Source of the DNA: Mytilisepta virgata | Lineage: Eukaryota; Mollusca; Bivalvia; Mytilida; Mytilidae | Length of the DNA: 64,000 nucleotides | Direction of reading: 5' to 3' | Assembly: GCA_028015205.1 (NCBI GenBank) | Contig: CM051519.1 | Location: 37,863,979 to 37,927,978 of the forward strand | Part shown: in pieces, positions 1 to 11,284 of the stretch | Layout: every line of letters starts with the position of its first letter | How positions within the stretch are numbered: position 1 is the first letter of the stretch | Notes under the pieces: generated by a model | Databases searched by the model: none | What the model was told of the DNA's origin: nothing | Seen by the model: only the letters and a program-made list of their open reading frames with translations | Made by a program: the position numbers and the translations under genes

Positions 1-402
1 AAACCACAAAATATATAATATTGACATTTCCACATAGTGTAGTGGCAGTAAACAATCTTAATAACAAACAATAACTGTTTCAAAACCTAAACCGCTGTAC
101 AGAATAAGCAGACGTTTACAACCACCTTCCCCTATATTCTTATATCAAATCTTGTACGTGGAAGCTGTGGTCTGCTTACAATTTAGGTTTTGAAAAAATA
201 AATTGCCTGACTTCGTAAGTGCTTCTATTTCGACTTAAAATCAATTTTTATTAACAAAATTTAAATGTCCACGTCACACATTCCGAATATTGTATTGCCA
301 AATTCCTAATTGACGTCATACATTCTTTAAATAGCTACATTCCTTAAATAGTATTGCTATATTGCTAAATTGCTGTCCTTGAATGCCTATAGTAAGACTA
401 CT
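1..402. other. AT-rich non-coding stretch
   Basis: No exon or recognised element is visible. A short inverted pair (caaaacctaaacc near 78 and aatttaggttttg near 181) could form a weak hairpin. It probably lies in an intron or spacer of the upstream paralogue whose last exons start at 841. Confidence 0.4.
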
Positions 403-625
403 GTGGAAAATTATATCGTATAGAAATTATGTTTTGGCTATCGCCAAATCATAATTTCTTTTTAAGTTTGTGCAAGTGCGAAAATATTTTAACCGGAAGT
501 CGCGCTGTATTTTTGATGGTTTCTGGGATAGATTTACAAATGCTACTTCCGGTTTGAAACTACAGTCTACTTGATATCTGGATTTGAGACCCATATTCTA
601 CAATTAGTCGGGCTTCGCCCGATAC
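403..625 (+). repeat. Partial copy of the foldback repeat that flanks the 24-30 kb retrotransposon
   Basis: This stretch closely matches 23764-23975 and 29453-29664. It shares the accggaagtcgcgctgta core, the cttccggtttgaaactacag block and the tagtcgggcttcgcccgata tip. It is a single arm plus loop, without the second arm and without retrotransposon sequence. It shows that the foldback repeat is a dispersed family independent of the retroelement. Several substitutions separate it from the other two copies. Confidence 0.8.
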
Positions 626-840
626 TAGGGTGTGAGTATCCGTTCGGATATCATTTGTAGCTTATATAGTATGTAAAAAAAGCGTTTTAATAATGGTTTT
701 TCTCTTCAATCTATTTTGTCTGGCAACCGAGTATTTCCTCCCTTAAATGTATACAGTTATACTTGCCCATCCACTGAAATAGTTTGTATTTATTTCAGTG
801 CAAACTTAATATTCCTATACTTTTTATTTAAACATCGTAG

Positions 841-927
841 GTAATTTTTATGCATCTCGAGGTTTTTCAAAAGTTACTGTCATGTCTAAATACAAACCTT
901 TGAACGGAATTATAAACAATGAACAAG
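841..927 (+). CDS. Paralogue A, penultimate exon (unrecognised protein family)
   Basis: An 87-nt exon between an AG acceptor (catcgtag) and a GT donor (gaacaag/gtacat). It enters and leaves in phase 1 and reads NFYASRGFSKVTVMSK and onward. The exon at 14983-15069 has the same length, phases and sequence pattern (NLYASKGFSSVIVMPK), so the two are duplicated genes. Conservation of frame at clearly diverged nucleotides is the main evidence that it is coding. The product is not recognised: no signal peptide, membrane segment or catalytic motif shows in this piece. The rest of gene A lies upstream of the window. Confidence 0.65.
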
Positions 928-969
928 GTACATATATTGCTTAAATTCATTCTTAATAAAATTGATATC

Positions 970-1045
970 CGCAATTGCTCTTTTGGTTGTTTTCATGTCT
1001 AATGCGCGACATGAAAACCAAATTAAAACAAGTAGTAATTGCAAA
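970..1045. repeat. Intronic hairpin in paralogue A
   Basis: The arms gcaattgctcttttggttgt and its near complement near 1011-1042 surround a short loop. The equivalent intron of paralogue B has a matching hairpin at 15111-15215, so the structure predates the gene duplication. Confidence 0.55.
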
Positions 1046-1519
1046 GATCTAAGTTTAATTAGATCGATTTTTATTTGTTTTATTTTACTTTTAATTCTGT
1101 AGAAATAAACATACCAATTTTGATGCACAAAATGTGCAATGTTATAAACCATGGCTCTCCAGTGAAGCCTGAAGCCAGAAATTATGGAAATCAAAAAATA
1201 TCCCTCGTAATATTTTTATATTAGGACTAAATGCAAAATAGAAAACAACAAAAACGACCTTGAAACAGAGTCTGTATATTCCATTGTTAGTTTGCCATCT
1301 TTATCATGTATGGAAATTTCTTAACAGATTCTGTGACCACACAATGAAAGCTAGTGGAATGGAAATACGTTCCTGTACTTTTAAACTTGCACATGACATT
1401 TCTTTGATCATGTTAAAATCTGATATTAGTAAAAGTCAAAATATTTTTTGGCAAAATATATGAAATTTTTCATGACATTTATAAATCCTACGTTACAGCA
1501 TACATGTGTTTGACTATCT

Positions 1520-1905
1520 AACGTCAGGGTACCCAAATCGCCAGGTGTACCCAGATCTCCCACCCCCTTTTATTTTGTCACTGTAAAAACTGATAAAAAA
1601 TTTTCTTGTGCGGATTAAAGAAAAGTTTTCTGGCTTTAACAGACAGGAACGAATTTTGTGTACTGAAGTCTCGTTGGATCTATTCAATACCTGGGCGATT
1701 TGGGTTCACCTCCTAAATCACGGAACCACGAGACCTTTGAGCCGCTGCTGACAGAAAATCAATATGTATACACGCCAAAGGTATGTGTGGAAAACACGTG
1801 TGTAGTCTACTTGTTCAAAAATAAAAATCACCAATGTTCTTGTAACATTTTCTCCGCAATGGTCGGAAAACAACCTCTGAACTTGGCGAATTGGGTACCG
1901 AGTCC
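1520..1905. other. Insertion in the last intron of paralogue A
   Basis: The introns of A and B align on both sides of this segment, but B lacks it. The segment contains a short open stretch that runs to a GT-rich site near 1780. It looks like an inserted repeat rather than an exon. No terminal repeats were resolved. Confidence 0.35.
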
Positions 1906-1974
1906 TTCAGTTTTACCTTATCATGTAATGTCTGTAAAAATTAAATGTATTATTTGAATTCCTTTTTTTTTCAG

Positions 1975-2165
1975 AATTAGAAGTGAAATGTAAATTATGG
2001 TTGATGGCGAAATCTGTTGGATTCTGTTGGTACAGAAAACATGCATATACCAGAAAAGCCTGGGGACTTACAAAAGTTCCTCGGCAGGATCATGTTGATA
2101 GGAAACATTCCTTCTATTCCGATGTTCCTACTCTCACTCTACGTCTAGAAAAACTTGGACTCTGA
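1975..2165 (+). CDS. Paralogue A, last exon (unrecognised protein family)
   Basis: The exon starts after a strong acceptor (cctttttttttcag) in phase 1 and runs to a TGA at 2163-2165. The protein reads ELEVKCKLWLMAKSVGFCWY and then a basic, Tyr/Arg-rich stretch, ending LRLEKLGL. The matching exon of paralogue B (15746-15852) is very similar up to KV, where B meets a TAG; copy A continues for about 26 more residues. The conserved core (KLWLMAKSVGFCWYRKH) is Cys/Trp-rich and could belong to a small globular domain, but no known family was recognised. Confidence 0.65.
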
Positions 2166-3508
2166 TTTAAGCTGCACAATGCTCTCTCTTTGTATATATA
2201 TATTTTGATAAATATTATTTCTAAATTGCGTTGTTTGTTTGTATTGAAAATTGAGTGGAATAATTTTTCATTTTTTATTTGTTTACAAATCAATTCCAAA
2301 ATTGATGGCGTCTTAAGGTGAAAACATTATTGTTACATTGCATACACTTTACAATAGTGTTAAGATGCAACCAATGAAAATATACATATTGGTGTATTCC
2401 GATGGTTTGACAGATGACATCTGTTCACAGTTACTATATAACTAAAGACTAAGAAAAAGAAAGAAAGATTCGAATGATTGCTCCCTTGAGTACAAAATTA
2501 CGCCTCAGCGTAATAACACATAGTTCTTTTCTCACCCGGGCATCTTGGCATCAAATCGTCATTCGTCGTGCGGTGTAACCTTTCCTTTAAAACCTTTTCT
2601 ACTCTGAAACCACTAGGACAATTGAGAACAAACTACCCTGAAACCACTAGGACAATTGAGAACAAACTTCGGTGGAATGGTCCTTAAGTCGCCCCCTTTC
2701 AAAATGATTTATCAGGGGGTCTGGACCTCCAACTATGGCCGAGGTTACTAAATATAGAAAAATCAACAAAATATATTTAAAAAGCTTCTCCTCTGCACTG
2801 CTAGGGAAATAGAGACCAAACTTTGATGGAATGCTTTGTAGATGGTCCTCTTTCAAAATTGTGAAACAGCTGGGCCAATCAAGACCAAACTTTGCTGGTT
2901 CTTAGGTGGTTTCCCTTTCTAAATTTTGTCTGGCGTCAGTTCCATAGAGCAATATGGTCAATGCTTTTAAAAAAAAAACAGCAAAAAGCAGGGATGTAAG
3001 GCTTTGATATTAAATATAGTATAACTAATCATACATTTTGAATATCAAAATAAGACCACGAGTGACCGAAGTACGCATAAGGATTAAACGGGCGGAACTT
3101 CACACCTATCTATATAATAATGATGGTTATAATTTTTGAACGGCAAAAGCGATACAATGCTGCTGGGGGCGTTTATAGTTCAAACGAACGAAAAAATAAG
3201 TTTAGAATTTTTTTTTCAATTTAATAAAAATAAAATGTTAGATATACTTACGATTTTCAAAACCCTCAAATATATACAAATATATCCAAGCTTTCACGAA
3301 CTGCATCCTTAACAAAACTAACAAGTATAACAACAAAGTTCTCATTACCGGAAATACTAATAGCTTCAGAAAACATACAACAGATAAAAATGTCTGTGGG
3401 AAGTGAACATTCGAAAGTTATTTGTAGATTTCTATAAAGCTCCCAACAATATACAATATATGCATAATATGCATATTTCCTTCCTCAAAAGGTTATACTA
3501 AAGATGCG
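2166..3508. other. Intergenic stretch with a 34-bp tandem duplication
   Basis: No gene is seen. At 2604-2637 and 2638-2671 a 34-bp unit (ctgaaaccactaggacaatt and onward) is directly repeated. The rest (2680-3480) is AT-rich and resembles the degenerate dispersed repeats elsewhere in the window. Confidence 0.5.
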
Positions 3509-3771
3509 ATAGTTGTTGGATATATTAATAGCCTTCCTTTCTTCAAAATAAATTTCCCAACCTTCGTATTCGCAGACATCCTTAGCAAAAGAAATACTCC
3601 ATCAAAATTATGATGCGCACAACGCAAAAGAAGATGCTACCCTTCTCCAGTTGCTTCCACAAATCCTACTGTTGATGATATGCCGGATTACAGCTTTTCT
3701 GTCTCAGATTTACTGGAATATTTAGAACAATCAGAAAAGAAAAATATCAATTTTATTACCTTCAATTAATG
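3509..3771 (+). pseudogene. Decayed DnaQ-like (DEDDh) 3'-5' exonuclease fragment
   Basis: Three consecutive reading-frame segments resemble the C-terminal part of a DnaQ/RNase T-fold exonuclease. The first (about 3509-3570) reads GYINSLPFFKINFPTF, like the DSLPLFK region of the family. The second (about 3573-3665) reads AKEILHQNYDAHNAKEDATL and carries the Exo III motif HxAxxD in DAHNAKED. The third (about 3637-3771) reads VDDMPDYSFSVSDLLEYLEQ to a TAA. The catalytic Exo I and Exo II regions are not visible upstream. The frame changes and missing N-terminus indicate a relic, possibly a gene fragment carried by a mobile element. An intron-containing gene is less likely because the pieces abut. 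Recognition is from motif pattern only. Confidence 0.45.
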
Positions 3772-5165
3772 GTTTAATTAGAGACAAAATAACAAACCAA
3801 CACTGAGTGACAAAGAAAAAAATATAATCATGGAACGAATCTTAAATTATTTTTGTAAATAACAATCTTTATATACTTGCACTTTTAGTTCAATGCATTC
3901 ATTTATTAGATTGGTGATGTAGGGGAGATGGGGGGAGGGGGGCTCGCAACAGCCTAAACGTTTCCGTGTGACAAGTCAAAAAAGTTCAATGGACCTTCCT
4001 CAAATTTTAATATGTTGTTTTAGTGCTGGTCATACTTGTCCTAACTGTAACTTGTTGAAAAAGTCTAACTTTTGGTGTCTTTTTAACTCTTGTCAGTCCG
4101 TCCGTTCACAGTGATACGTGTTTCGTTTTACACAACTAAGTTTTATTATCTATTCAGGGATTTATAATATCTACAGTGACTGCAGATAGATTTGTAGATT
4201 TACAAACTTTACATTCGGATGAACTGTTGATGAATTTAGATAAAACAACGTTTTTGTTTTTTTTTGTTTTTTGTTTTTGTTTTTTTTTGTTTTTGTTTGT
4301 TTGTTGGTTTGTTTGTTTGTTTGTTTTTTTTGTTTTTTTTTTTTTTTGGGGGGGGGGGAAGACGTCGCACATCAATATACATGGTAACGTCAAGCTGTAA
4401 CGTCTCTTGTCGTAATTTTTTACAGGAGGGATCTTTACCGTGACATATAATTTTTTATACAAAAAAATCGTTATTTCATCAGGAATAGTTAGCTAGTTTT
4501 TGGTCATGATCTGGATATTATATATATATATTAGAAATGAAGGAGACTGGGAAAAAATACCGTCAAAAGTCGGCGTTTTCCTTATATGTCTTTGTAAATT
4601 TCCCGCCATTTTTCATTTTTTAAATCATTTTAGGGTGAAAAAGAAATCCGCGACCCCATTTTTGAAATACGTTTTCTGGTGTATATCAGCAAGATCTATT
4701 ACTGTGTAAAAAATCAGACAGATCTGCATGCATGGCATTTTGTATCGTCCCACCTTATATTATAAACGTTTTGACAATTCTGAGTCTATTATATTTGTAA
4801 CGTCACAATACGACGTTGATTTTGCGGTAAAGCGCAAAACTCTGTCTGCCTAACAACGACATAAGTTACACTTGTGACATATCTGTTAGCAGCATTTCAC
4901 AATTTATACAGAATGTATTACACAACGGAATCAGTAATTGTTCCAGATTTTAATCTGATGAAAAGAGAATTTGAAATGTATGTATGATTTACATTATCCT
5001 AAAACAATCATTTTTAATTCAATTTTGTAAAAAAAATAATTCTGGAATTCGAACCTATCGCCACATTCATCAACACTTCATATAATACGACTTAACTAAG
5101 TACCTTTTGGAAAATTTGCTCTTTTCCAGAATCAGTGGTTTTGCAAATCTTCCGCGAAAAATCAT
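3772..5165. other. Non-coding stretch with T-rich and G-run low-complexity tract
   Basis: No gene is seen. At about 4252-4357 there is a long T-rich (tttg)n-like tract followed by a run of ten G. It opens reading frames on both strands that are compositional artefacts. Confidence 0.5.
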
Positions 5166-5395
5166 GTGGTCTAGGTAGTTCGTCATGACTACAAAATGAT
5201 CACTAGCCTGTGGCGGGGTGTGTTCGACTCCGATCTTAAATCACAAGGATTGCCAATTTTCCTACCGAAGCCAGGTCGGTGATTTCTCCTGGTGCTCCGG
5301 CTTCCTCCACCAATAAAAACTGGACGCCGCGACATTTAACCCATACATCCTGTACTTCTACGTAATCTTATTTATTTATGATTAAAAACTGACAG
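5166..5395 (+). mobile_element. tRNA-derived SINE with conserved central domain
   Basis: A tRNA-like head holds an A-box-like tggtctaggtag (5167-5178) and a B box gttcgactcc (5222-5231) at pol III spacing. A body follows with ctcctggtgctccggcttcc, resembling the conserved central domains shared by many invertebrate SINEs. The 3' end is AT-rich. No clear target-site duplication was found, so the ends are approximate. The family name is not assigned. Confidence 0.65.
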
Positions 5396-5512
5396 TAAAA
5401 ATAGATGCAAATGTGCCGTGGACGTGGATCCTGAGATTAAAGCGGACAAAATATTCGTTAAATTTTCATTTTATAATACAGAATGTGATTAACATTTTAG
5501 AAATTTAAAACT

Positions 5513-5974
5513 AAAATCAGGCATGTTGTAGTAACTGGCTGCATCAGTCCGGACAAACGATATGAATATTTAGTAATTGACGCCAAGTAATTAGAAAATT
5601 ATCATCAGTATATCGAACCTTACTATATCGTATTCCATTACAGATTTAAACACATTTTTGTGGAGTTTTTTTTTAAGAAAAACTCCGAAAAACATTAGCT
5701 TAATTCTTATTATAATTCTGTAACTAACTATCTGCTCATTTGTAAAATCAGGCATGTTGTAGTAACTGGCTGCATCAGTCCGGACAAACGATATGAATAT
5801 TTAGTAATTGACGCCAAGTAATTAGAAAATTATCATCAGTATATCGAACCTTACTATATCGTATTCCATTACAGATTTAAACACATTTTTGTGGAGTTTT
5901 TTTTTAAGAAAAACTCCGAAAAACATTAGCTTAATTCTTATTATAATTCTGTAACTAACTATCTGCTCATTTGT
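5513..5974. repeat. 231-bp direct tandem duplication
   Basis: Copy 1 (5513-5743) and copy 2 (5744-5974) look identical by eye, including the imperfect hairpin ggagttttt/aaaaactcc inside each. No substitutions were seen, so the duplication is very recent or an assembly artefact. Confidence 0.85.
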
Positions 5975-7161
5975 TTCGAAAATATATCTCTTTCGGTCCC
6001 CATTTGTTGTCCCATTTGTTCAACTCCTTTAACCGAGGTTAAACTTAGTGATTTTCAATACAATTTAACCTTTGGTTAAATACATTGAACTAAAGTTGGG
6101 CCTCGACATTGATTTACATCGCGCGTCACTAATAGATTAGAATAGAATAATTTTATTAAACCAATCATGGGCCATTTCTGGCATTTATACACAACATATT
6201 ATGATTAAATAAATACAAATACAATCAAGAACAAAATATTTTACAACAATATATACATACATAGATTTTTTTGTACTTAAATTATTTCAGATTTAAGATT
6301 TCTCCCTTTCAGTATTTCGTTTCTTTTTTTGAAATTTGCAAATATAAATTCGACAAAACTAATGACAATATCAGAGTACACACAACAGTTTTTCTTAGTA
6401 CTTTTCATGACGTCATGAATTGAAGGAACACACTCAAAAGATTGATAGCTGGACAATTGGCTGTATCATATACCCATAGACAACCATATATCAAATAAAA
6501 CATATTTCTTCAAGCTTTCACTGTATATATATTTTTTTTTAGAAATCCTTTCCAAATTCTTACCATTACAGAAAGATAACTGACAAAAAATAGCCCCCCC
6601 CCCCCCCCCTTTTCAAATATTTAACACACCAACCTCAGAGCATCCTAGCAAGGATTCCTGCGTAATTTAGAGACTAGAGTATATGTGTTTTCCAAAGTAC
6701 ACATTCAACTGGTTTCAGCACAAATAGTTTCAGGGTACATTCGCCGCCTTTTAAAATTGCTACATGAAGTGTGTTGTTCAGTAACTCGTTGTAGATATTT
6801 AGGTATTCGCATTTCAAGATTAGTTATGAAATATTTGGTCGAATTATTTCCTTATAGCACAAGAATCCAACCAAATCAGGTACAATATATTTGGAAATAT
6901 TCATTACTGCACCTGAAAAAAAATGCTACCATTACACATAGAATGGTTATCTTTTCATTTTATATGCCCCGGAAAAACTATGAGACCAAAACTGAATACC
7001 TCTCTCCAAAGACATTCCTTTTTACCCAATAATATTTTATTCAGCTCGTATGTAATTTAAAAGCAGGTAAACGTTTATAAATGTCAAAACTTAACTCTCA
7101 AAACTTTTATTTCCCCTAATAAGAATACATCTCTTATACTGTAGATATATGTATAAGTCAG
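5975..7161. other. Non-coding stretch upstream of paralogue B exons
   Basis: No convincing exon. It contains a run of C at about 6594-6610 and AT-rich sequence. Open stretches here lack splice sites or a recognisable protein. The first exons of paralogue B may lie here unseen. Confidence 0.35.
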
Positions 7162-7315
7162 TTGAACGACATTGAGGAAGCTTATAAACAAATTAGTCCC
7201 AAACTTGGGCTAACTGGTTGCTTCAATTCTGCTTCTGGTTACAATTCATCAACATTTCAGACGTACTACAGTGACGTTTTAAAAACGTATCTTTATTACA
7301 TGGTACTATCCAAAG
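7162..7315 (+). CDS. Paralogue B, candidate exon 1 of those visible
   Basis: After an acceptor (gtataagtcag) the sequence reads LNDIEEAYKQISPKLGLTGC and onward without interruption to a possible donor at ccaaag/gtttcg, leaving phase 1, which fits the next exon at 7689. An alternative donor at 7287 (aaaac/gtatct) would not keep the frame. The composition is protein-like (balanced Glu, Lys, Tyr, Ser) but no family was recognised. Confidence 0.4.
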
Positions 7316-7688
7316 GTTTCGCATTTCTTGTCTCTTTTGTATTTGTCGGTAACGTACACTTCAAATCCAACGTGTATTTAGTGTCAGATTAGCATTGAAA
7401 AGTTTCTAACTAGTTCCAAACATGTTTGTTTTATCTGTAGAAATGTACAATGTATAAATTAATATTGATAAGATCTTACTGATTGACGAAACATAATATT
7501 TTAGTAAACGATAACGAACATGTCGTTTGGAAGTTTTTGCCTCCGAGATCTACCATTCCTTCAAACCCAGAACTTATTGTAAAACATTTGTTATCTGGCT
7601 CTTGATTACTTTTTAACATATTTTTAGTACCGCAGCGTCTTACATTTTCAGAGAAATAGTTCAATATTTTTGTGTATCTTTGTGTCAG

Positions 7689-7798
7689 AAACGAACATTT
7701 TTTGTCCTGAGACAATCCATCAAGAAGCTGTAGCAAAATGTTTTGTCGAATTTAAGGCACAGAAAAAAAAATTCCAAAAAGAAAAAACAATTTTGCAA
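7689..7798 (+). CDS. Paralogue B, candidate exon (helical, Lys/Gln-rich)
   Basis: A 110-nt exon between a good acceptor (gtgtatctttgtgtcag) and a donor (ttgcaa/gtatgt). It enters in phase 1 and leaves in phase 0. It reads ETNIFCPETIHQEAVAKCFV and ends with a charged helical stretch (AQKKKFQKEKTILQ). Reading through the donor would add a short hydrophobic Ala/Ile-rich segment and then a stop, which could be an alternative end. The function is unknown. Confidence 0.5.
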
Positions 7799-8544
7799 GT
7801 ATGTATAATAGCAAGCGCAGCGAGCGCTATAGGAGCATATGCATTTTTTACACATGGATCAATTTGTAAAGTTTTTGTTTAATGGGGGCAGCCATATTGT
7901 GCTACATACTAAGGCTAGAAAAAGTTTCGTTCGCCTGAAACGGAAGTAACGGAAATAATGTGCTTCAAATTATAATTTTAGAGTCAGAATCGGATAATCG
8001 TAGTAAATGGTTTTGAATAAGGCATATAAGAATTCTTAAACACTTTTGGGTTCATTTTCCTACAGGTTTTAACATAGTCCATTATTCCTCTGATGTCAAC
8101 TTCAGTTAGGTTCTATCTGGAGACCTACTAATAATTGCTGCAGTAAATAGCTAACTGTATCATAGATGGGAAACAGGAGTCTCTGTCGCCGCTCACTGAT
8201 TTCATTTTTTACCTGAAGCAGAAATAAGTGCTTGAAAGCAGCAGTCATGTCGGGTTGGAATTGAAGGTGTTAACTGGAGGGCCACTAAGAACCATTGCTC
8301 CCAATGGTTATTATAGTCGGCTGTGAATTGATGGCGGTTTAGTTATGCTCGTTACAAATTCAGTCATATCTATAATCAATATATAACACACCATTCACAA
8401 ACAGTGGATGCTCGAAACGAAACAGGGAAGATACAGCGAACAAAATACAATACTAGCGTAGATAAATAAAAAAAGACCGAGCACTAAATTAGCTCATCCA
8501 AAGGTTAAGTAGTAATAAACAGTTGCTGCAATTGCCTTTTTCAG

Positions 8545-8678
8545 TGTTGATAAAATGGAGTACTACAGCCGTCTCCTGGTTGAGCATTCAATGAAACCGG
8601 GACAATTGTATGGCCTGCCTATACCACTGTTTGTATTGAAAAAGATATCGGAGAAACAACAGAAGATAAGATCAGGTG
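8545..8678 (+). CDS. Paralogue B, exon
   Basis: A 134-nt exon after the acceptor ttgcctttttcag, ending at the donor ggtg/gtgagc, phase 2 in and phase 1 out. It reads VDKMEYYSRLLVEHSMKPGQ then LYGLPIPLFVLKK. It joins the exon at 8947 in frame. It does not join 7798 in frame, so a small exon between them is missing from this description. Confidence 0.55.
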
Positions 8679-8946
8679 GTGAGCAATAGTTTATAATATT
8701 ATCAATTTGGAAAATATACTTTATTCTTTAATACAAATGTTAAATTTTCATATTTTATGATAATTTGACGAAGACCAGAAATGGTTTTTACTGGACTTAA
8801 CAATTTACAACCACACTGAAATGGATAACTTACCCTTCCGGCGCAATTAATTTTTCTTGGTTGCATCTGTATTGCTCATCTAATTTTATCTGTTTGTTTT
8901 GCGCATTGATGCAAATCCATTGTTTGAATTAAAATTTTGTTTTCAG

Positions 8947-9054
8947 GTTTTCCAGATATACTGGATATTGCTCGTTGCATAAGCGACGTTGCTTGTACTC
9001 TTCATCTATATACCAAAATAGAAAATGTCAGTTTAAACAAGGCAAGGATTATAC
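8947..9054 (+). CDS. Paralogue B, exon
   Basis: A 108-nt exon between acceptor ttgttttcag and strong donor atac/gtaagt, phase 1 in and out. It reads GFPDILDIARCISDVACTLH and onward. Uninterrupted frame, two good splice sites and phase agreement with the previous exon support it. The next confirmed exon (10743) needs a different phase, so at least one exon between them is unresolved. Confidence 0.6.
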
Positions 9055-9134
9055 GTAAGTATAGGTTTTCACCTTTTGGGTATAGTTTTAGTTTTTCACT
9101 AGACATTGAACCCGCGCAAGCAGGGGAAAATAAG

Positions 9135-9136
<2 letters not shown>

Positions 9137-9181
<45 letters not shown>
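9137..9181. repeat. 45-base poly-T tract
   Basis: A pure T run lies in the intron after the exon ending at 9054. It may be the A-tail of a retroposon inserted on the - strand, but no element body was identified. Confidence 0.85.
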
Positions 9182-9182
<1 letters not shown>

Positions 9183-9636
9183 TGGTGGCCATATTGACTA
9201 TAAAAAGTTGTTGCGGCCATATCATTGATGGAACAGGAACTCAATATGGATGTTGTGGCAGGCTTCCCATAAACTTTCCTGTCAAGTAGGTGGTTTCAAC
9301 TGATAGTTTCATGTCTATATATGATGTAGTATTCCAGAATTGGATGTGAATGCAAACTTTAACCAAGTCAATGAAGCGTGAAATGTAGGTCAACGTGACC
9401 CAATTGTCACATGGCTGTTCGTTACTACCGAAGATGGAAACACTGATGAAGTAGACTATATGCCACATAGAATTACCAAAATGGACCTTAAGGTTCCATC
9501 AAAGTCAAAATCTATGACGAAAACACAACCACATAGATTGTCAATATTTTTATTGTTACAATTAATTCTGAACTGGAACTTGATGAAAAGCTTTCATTAA
9601 ATACACATTTCATAATGCATTACCTTTTTCCTTCAG

Positions 9637-9706
9637 AATAAATATGAAAATGAAATTGTAGATGTAAACATTTCCTTAGTGACGGATGAATTTTTCAAAC
9701 GATGCC
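9637..9706 (+). CDS. Paralogue B, weak candidate exon
   Basis: A 70-nt interval between acceptor tacctttttccttcag and donor gatgcc/gtgagt. It is open only in phase 0 and reads NKYENEIVDVNISLVTDEFF. The splice sites are good but the phase does not connect directly with 9054 or 10743. It is therefore a candidate only. Confidence 0.3.
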
Positions 9707-10742
9707 GTGAGTTCCGTAGAGCATATTTTTGGAAAATAATTGTTCCAATTGTTCCATTGTCATTATGAGCAGGGCAAGCGAGGCTTAATTTCACAAATAT
9801 ATCCAATAATCAGACGATAAAAGCATTTTTAGTGTGTGGCTGCGTGTGATGTCCACGTTTATATATTTATCAAAAATGTCCGAGATAAATTTCGTCATTA
9901 AAGATAAAGATGACCATTTGTTAAACATATTTTTATCTAGGGCTTACAGGGAATTGTATGGTAGAGATATATTTAGACAGGTCACATTACAAATGATGTA
10001 AAAATAGATAATGGTTGATGTTATCACTTTGTGCAAGGTAAACATCCGAGCAATCCAAAAAACACTAAGTTAGGAATTCCTTTGAACTTTACCTTATTTC
10101 TTCACAATCTTCAAAGTTCATAACCTTTACAGTTAGGAGAAATTGCGTTATTGTTGAAAAACAATCCTGAATACATGAAGCGGAAACATCCCACTTGAAG
10201 GGGAATGTTTTTAATTTGTTTTATTCTTCTTCCGTAATTTCAAACAGAAATACATTTAAAATAAGTGCATACTTGTTTATTTAAATCAATTTGTTAAAAT
10301 GATGCATTCGAGAACCTTCTAAGGTATGTGTTGGGAGAATTCATATCAGAAAGTGCATACAAATTCCATTTGCACATAAACAAAACTGTAGTTTAAATTT
10401 ATAAATGCAGATTGTAAAATCCGATAATAACCGTTATAATCTGAACCATACATCGTTTATTTTGAACCACGCGTTTTGCCGCCTATTCGGCTAATTCGTA
10501 AATTTAGTATTATAGATTTATGGGGTTAATCTGAGAGAATTTCCATTAAGCAAAACTGCATCTAATATGTTATGACTAAGACAATATGATACACAGAAAA
10601 CAAAATTCTACACTCATATGTATATATTTTTTATGTATCTCATAAAAGATGTTATTTTATTTCGGGACAAACCTTCTGAACCAGATTGAAATCTTGAAAT
10701 TCAAATGTTGCCATCATTTAACTTTGAACGATTTCTCGGCAG

Positions 10743-10848
10743 GTTTGAAGGAAGATTTCTATCGTGTCTAAGCAACGCAAGATCTAATCTGCTTATTATC
10801 ATCAGAAAGCATATGGAAATAATAAGTAAACTGGATAATAAACAAAAG
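10743..10848 (+). CDS. Paralogue B, exon shared with copy C
   Basis: A 106-nt exon, phase 2 in and phase 0 out, between acceptor tttctcggcag and donor caaaag/gtaaat. It encodes FEGRFLSCLSNARSNLLIII then RKHMEIISKLDNKQK, a predicted amphipathic helix. The interval 33489-33594 has the same length, phase and donor (gtaaat) and a clearly homologous protein. Together these make it a firm exon. It joins the exon at 12658 in frame. Confidence 0.7.
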
Positions 10849-11284
10849 GTAAATAATACATAATAGTTGTACAAAATTACCAAATAATAAGCAAAGCTTG
10901 ATTGATGTCCAGTAGAAAACATTTCATGCTTATTCGTTCCGAGAGAAGGTTATTGATATCGGATTTCAAGTCCTCATTCCGACTGGAACAAACCACGTAT
11001 TTATCCTGCATCTCGAACAACCAAATGGACAGTCTTTAACAAAGACTTTACTTCCAGATAGGAGAAGGAAGAAGAAAATATTAATATTTCAGTAACCCCT
11101 GCTACCCTTATGGGGCCAAGCAAATTTATTTTCCTTCAAAGGGCACTAAAAGCATATTTGTCTTTATTCTCTCATCTTAATTTATTCAAGCACCTTATAA
11201 GATACTCAATAGTCTATAAAAGTCAAAATAGGTCTTATAGGTATTCCACTGGTCAATAACCGTGCATCAGTTTTAGTTTTTATA

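Larger units (their letters stand above)
755..2300 (+). repeat. 3' end of paralogue A, duplicated relative to 14890-16060
   Basis: Exons, intron sequence, intron hairpin and 3' flank align in order with 14890-16060. Introns match as well as exons. This is therefore a segmental tandem duplication of a gene end and not a retrocopy. The copies have diverged by many substitutions and by the 1520-1905 insertion. Confidence 0.75.

Noticed and set aside
1700..1957. Open frame in the last intron of paralogue A as an extra exon
   Set aside because: Absent from the homologous intron of paralogue B and apparently part of an insertion.
4154..4462. Lys/Gln/Thr-rich open frame on - and Phe-rich frame on +
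   Set aside because: Translation of a T-rich low-complexity tract; both strands open for compositional reasons.
7799..7882. Short hydrophobic Ala/Ile-rich extension after the exon at 7689-7798 as a membrane helix
   Set aside because: It begins at a good GT donor and ends at a stop soon after; more likely intron sequence.
8937..9244. Open frames ending in poly-Phe or poly-Lys
   Set aside because: They run into a 45-base T tract. Only the part up to the donor at 9054 is supported as an exon.
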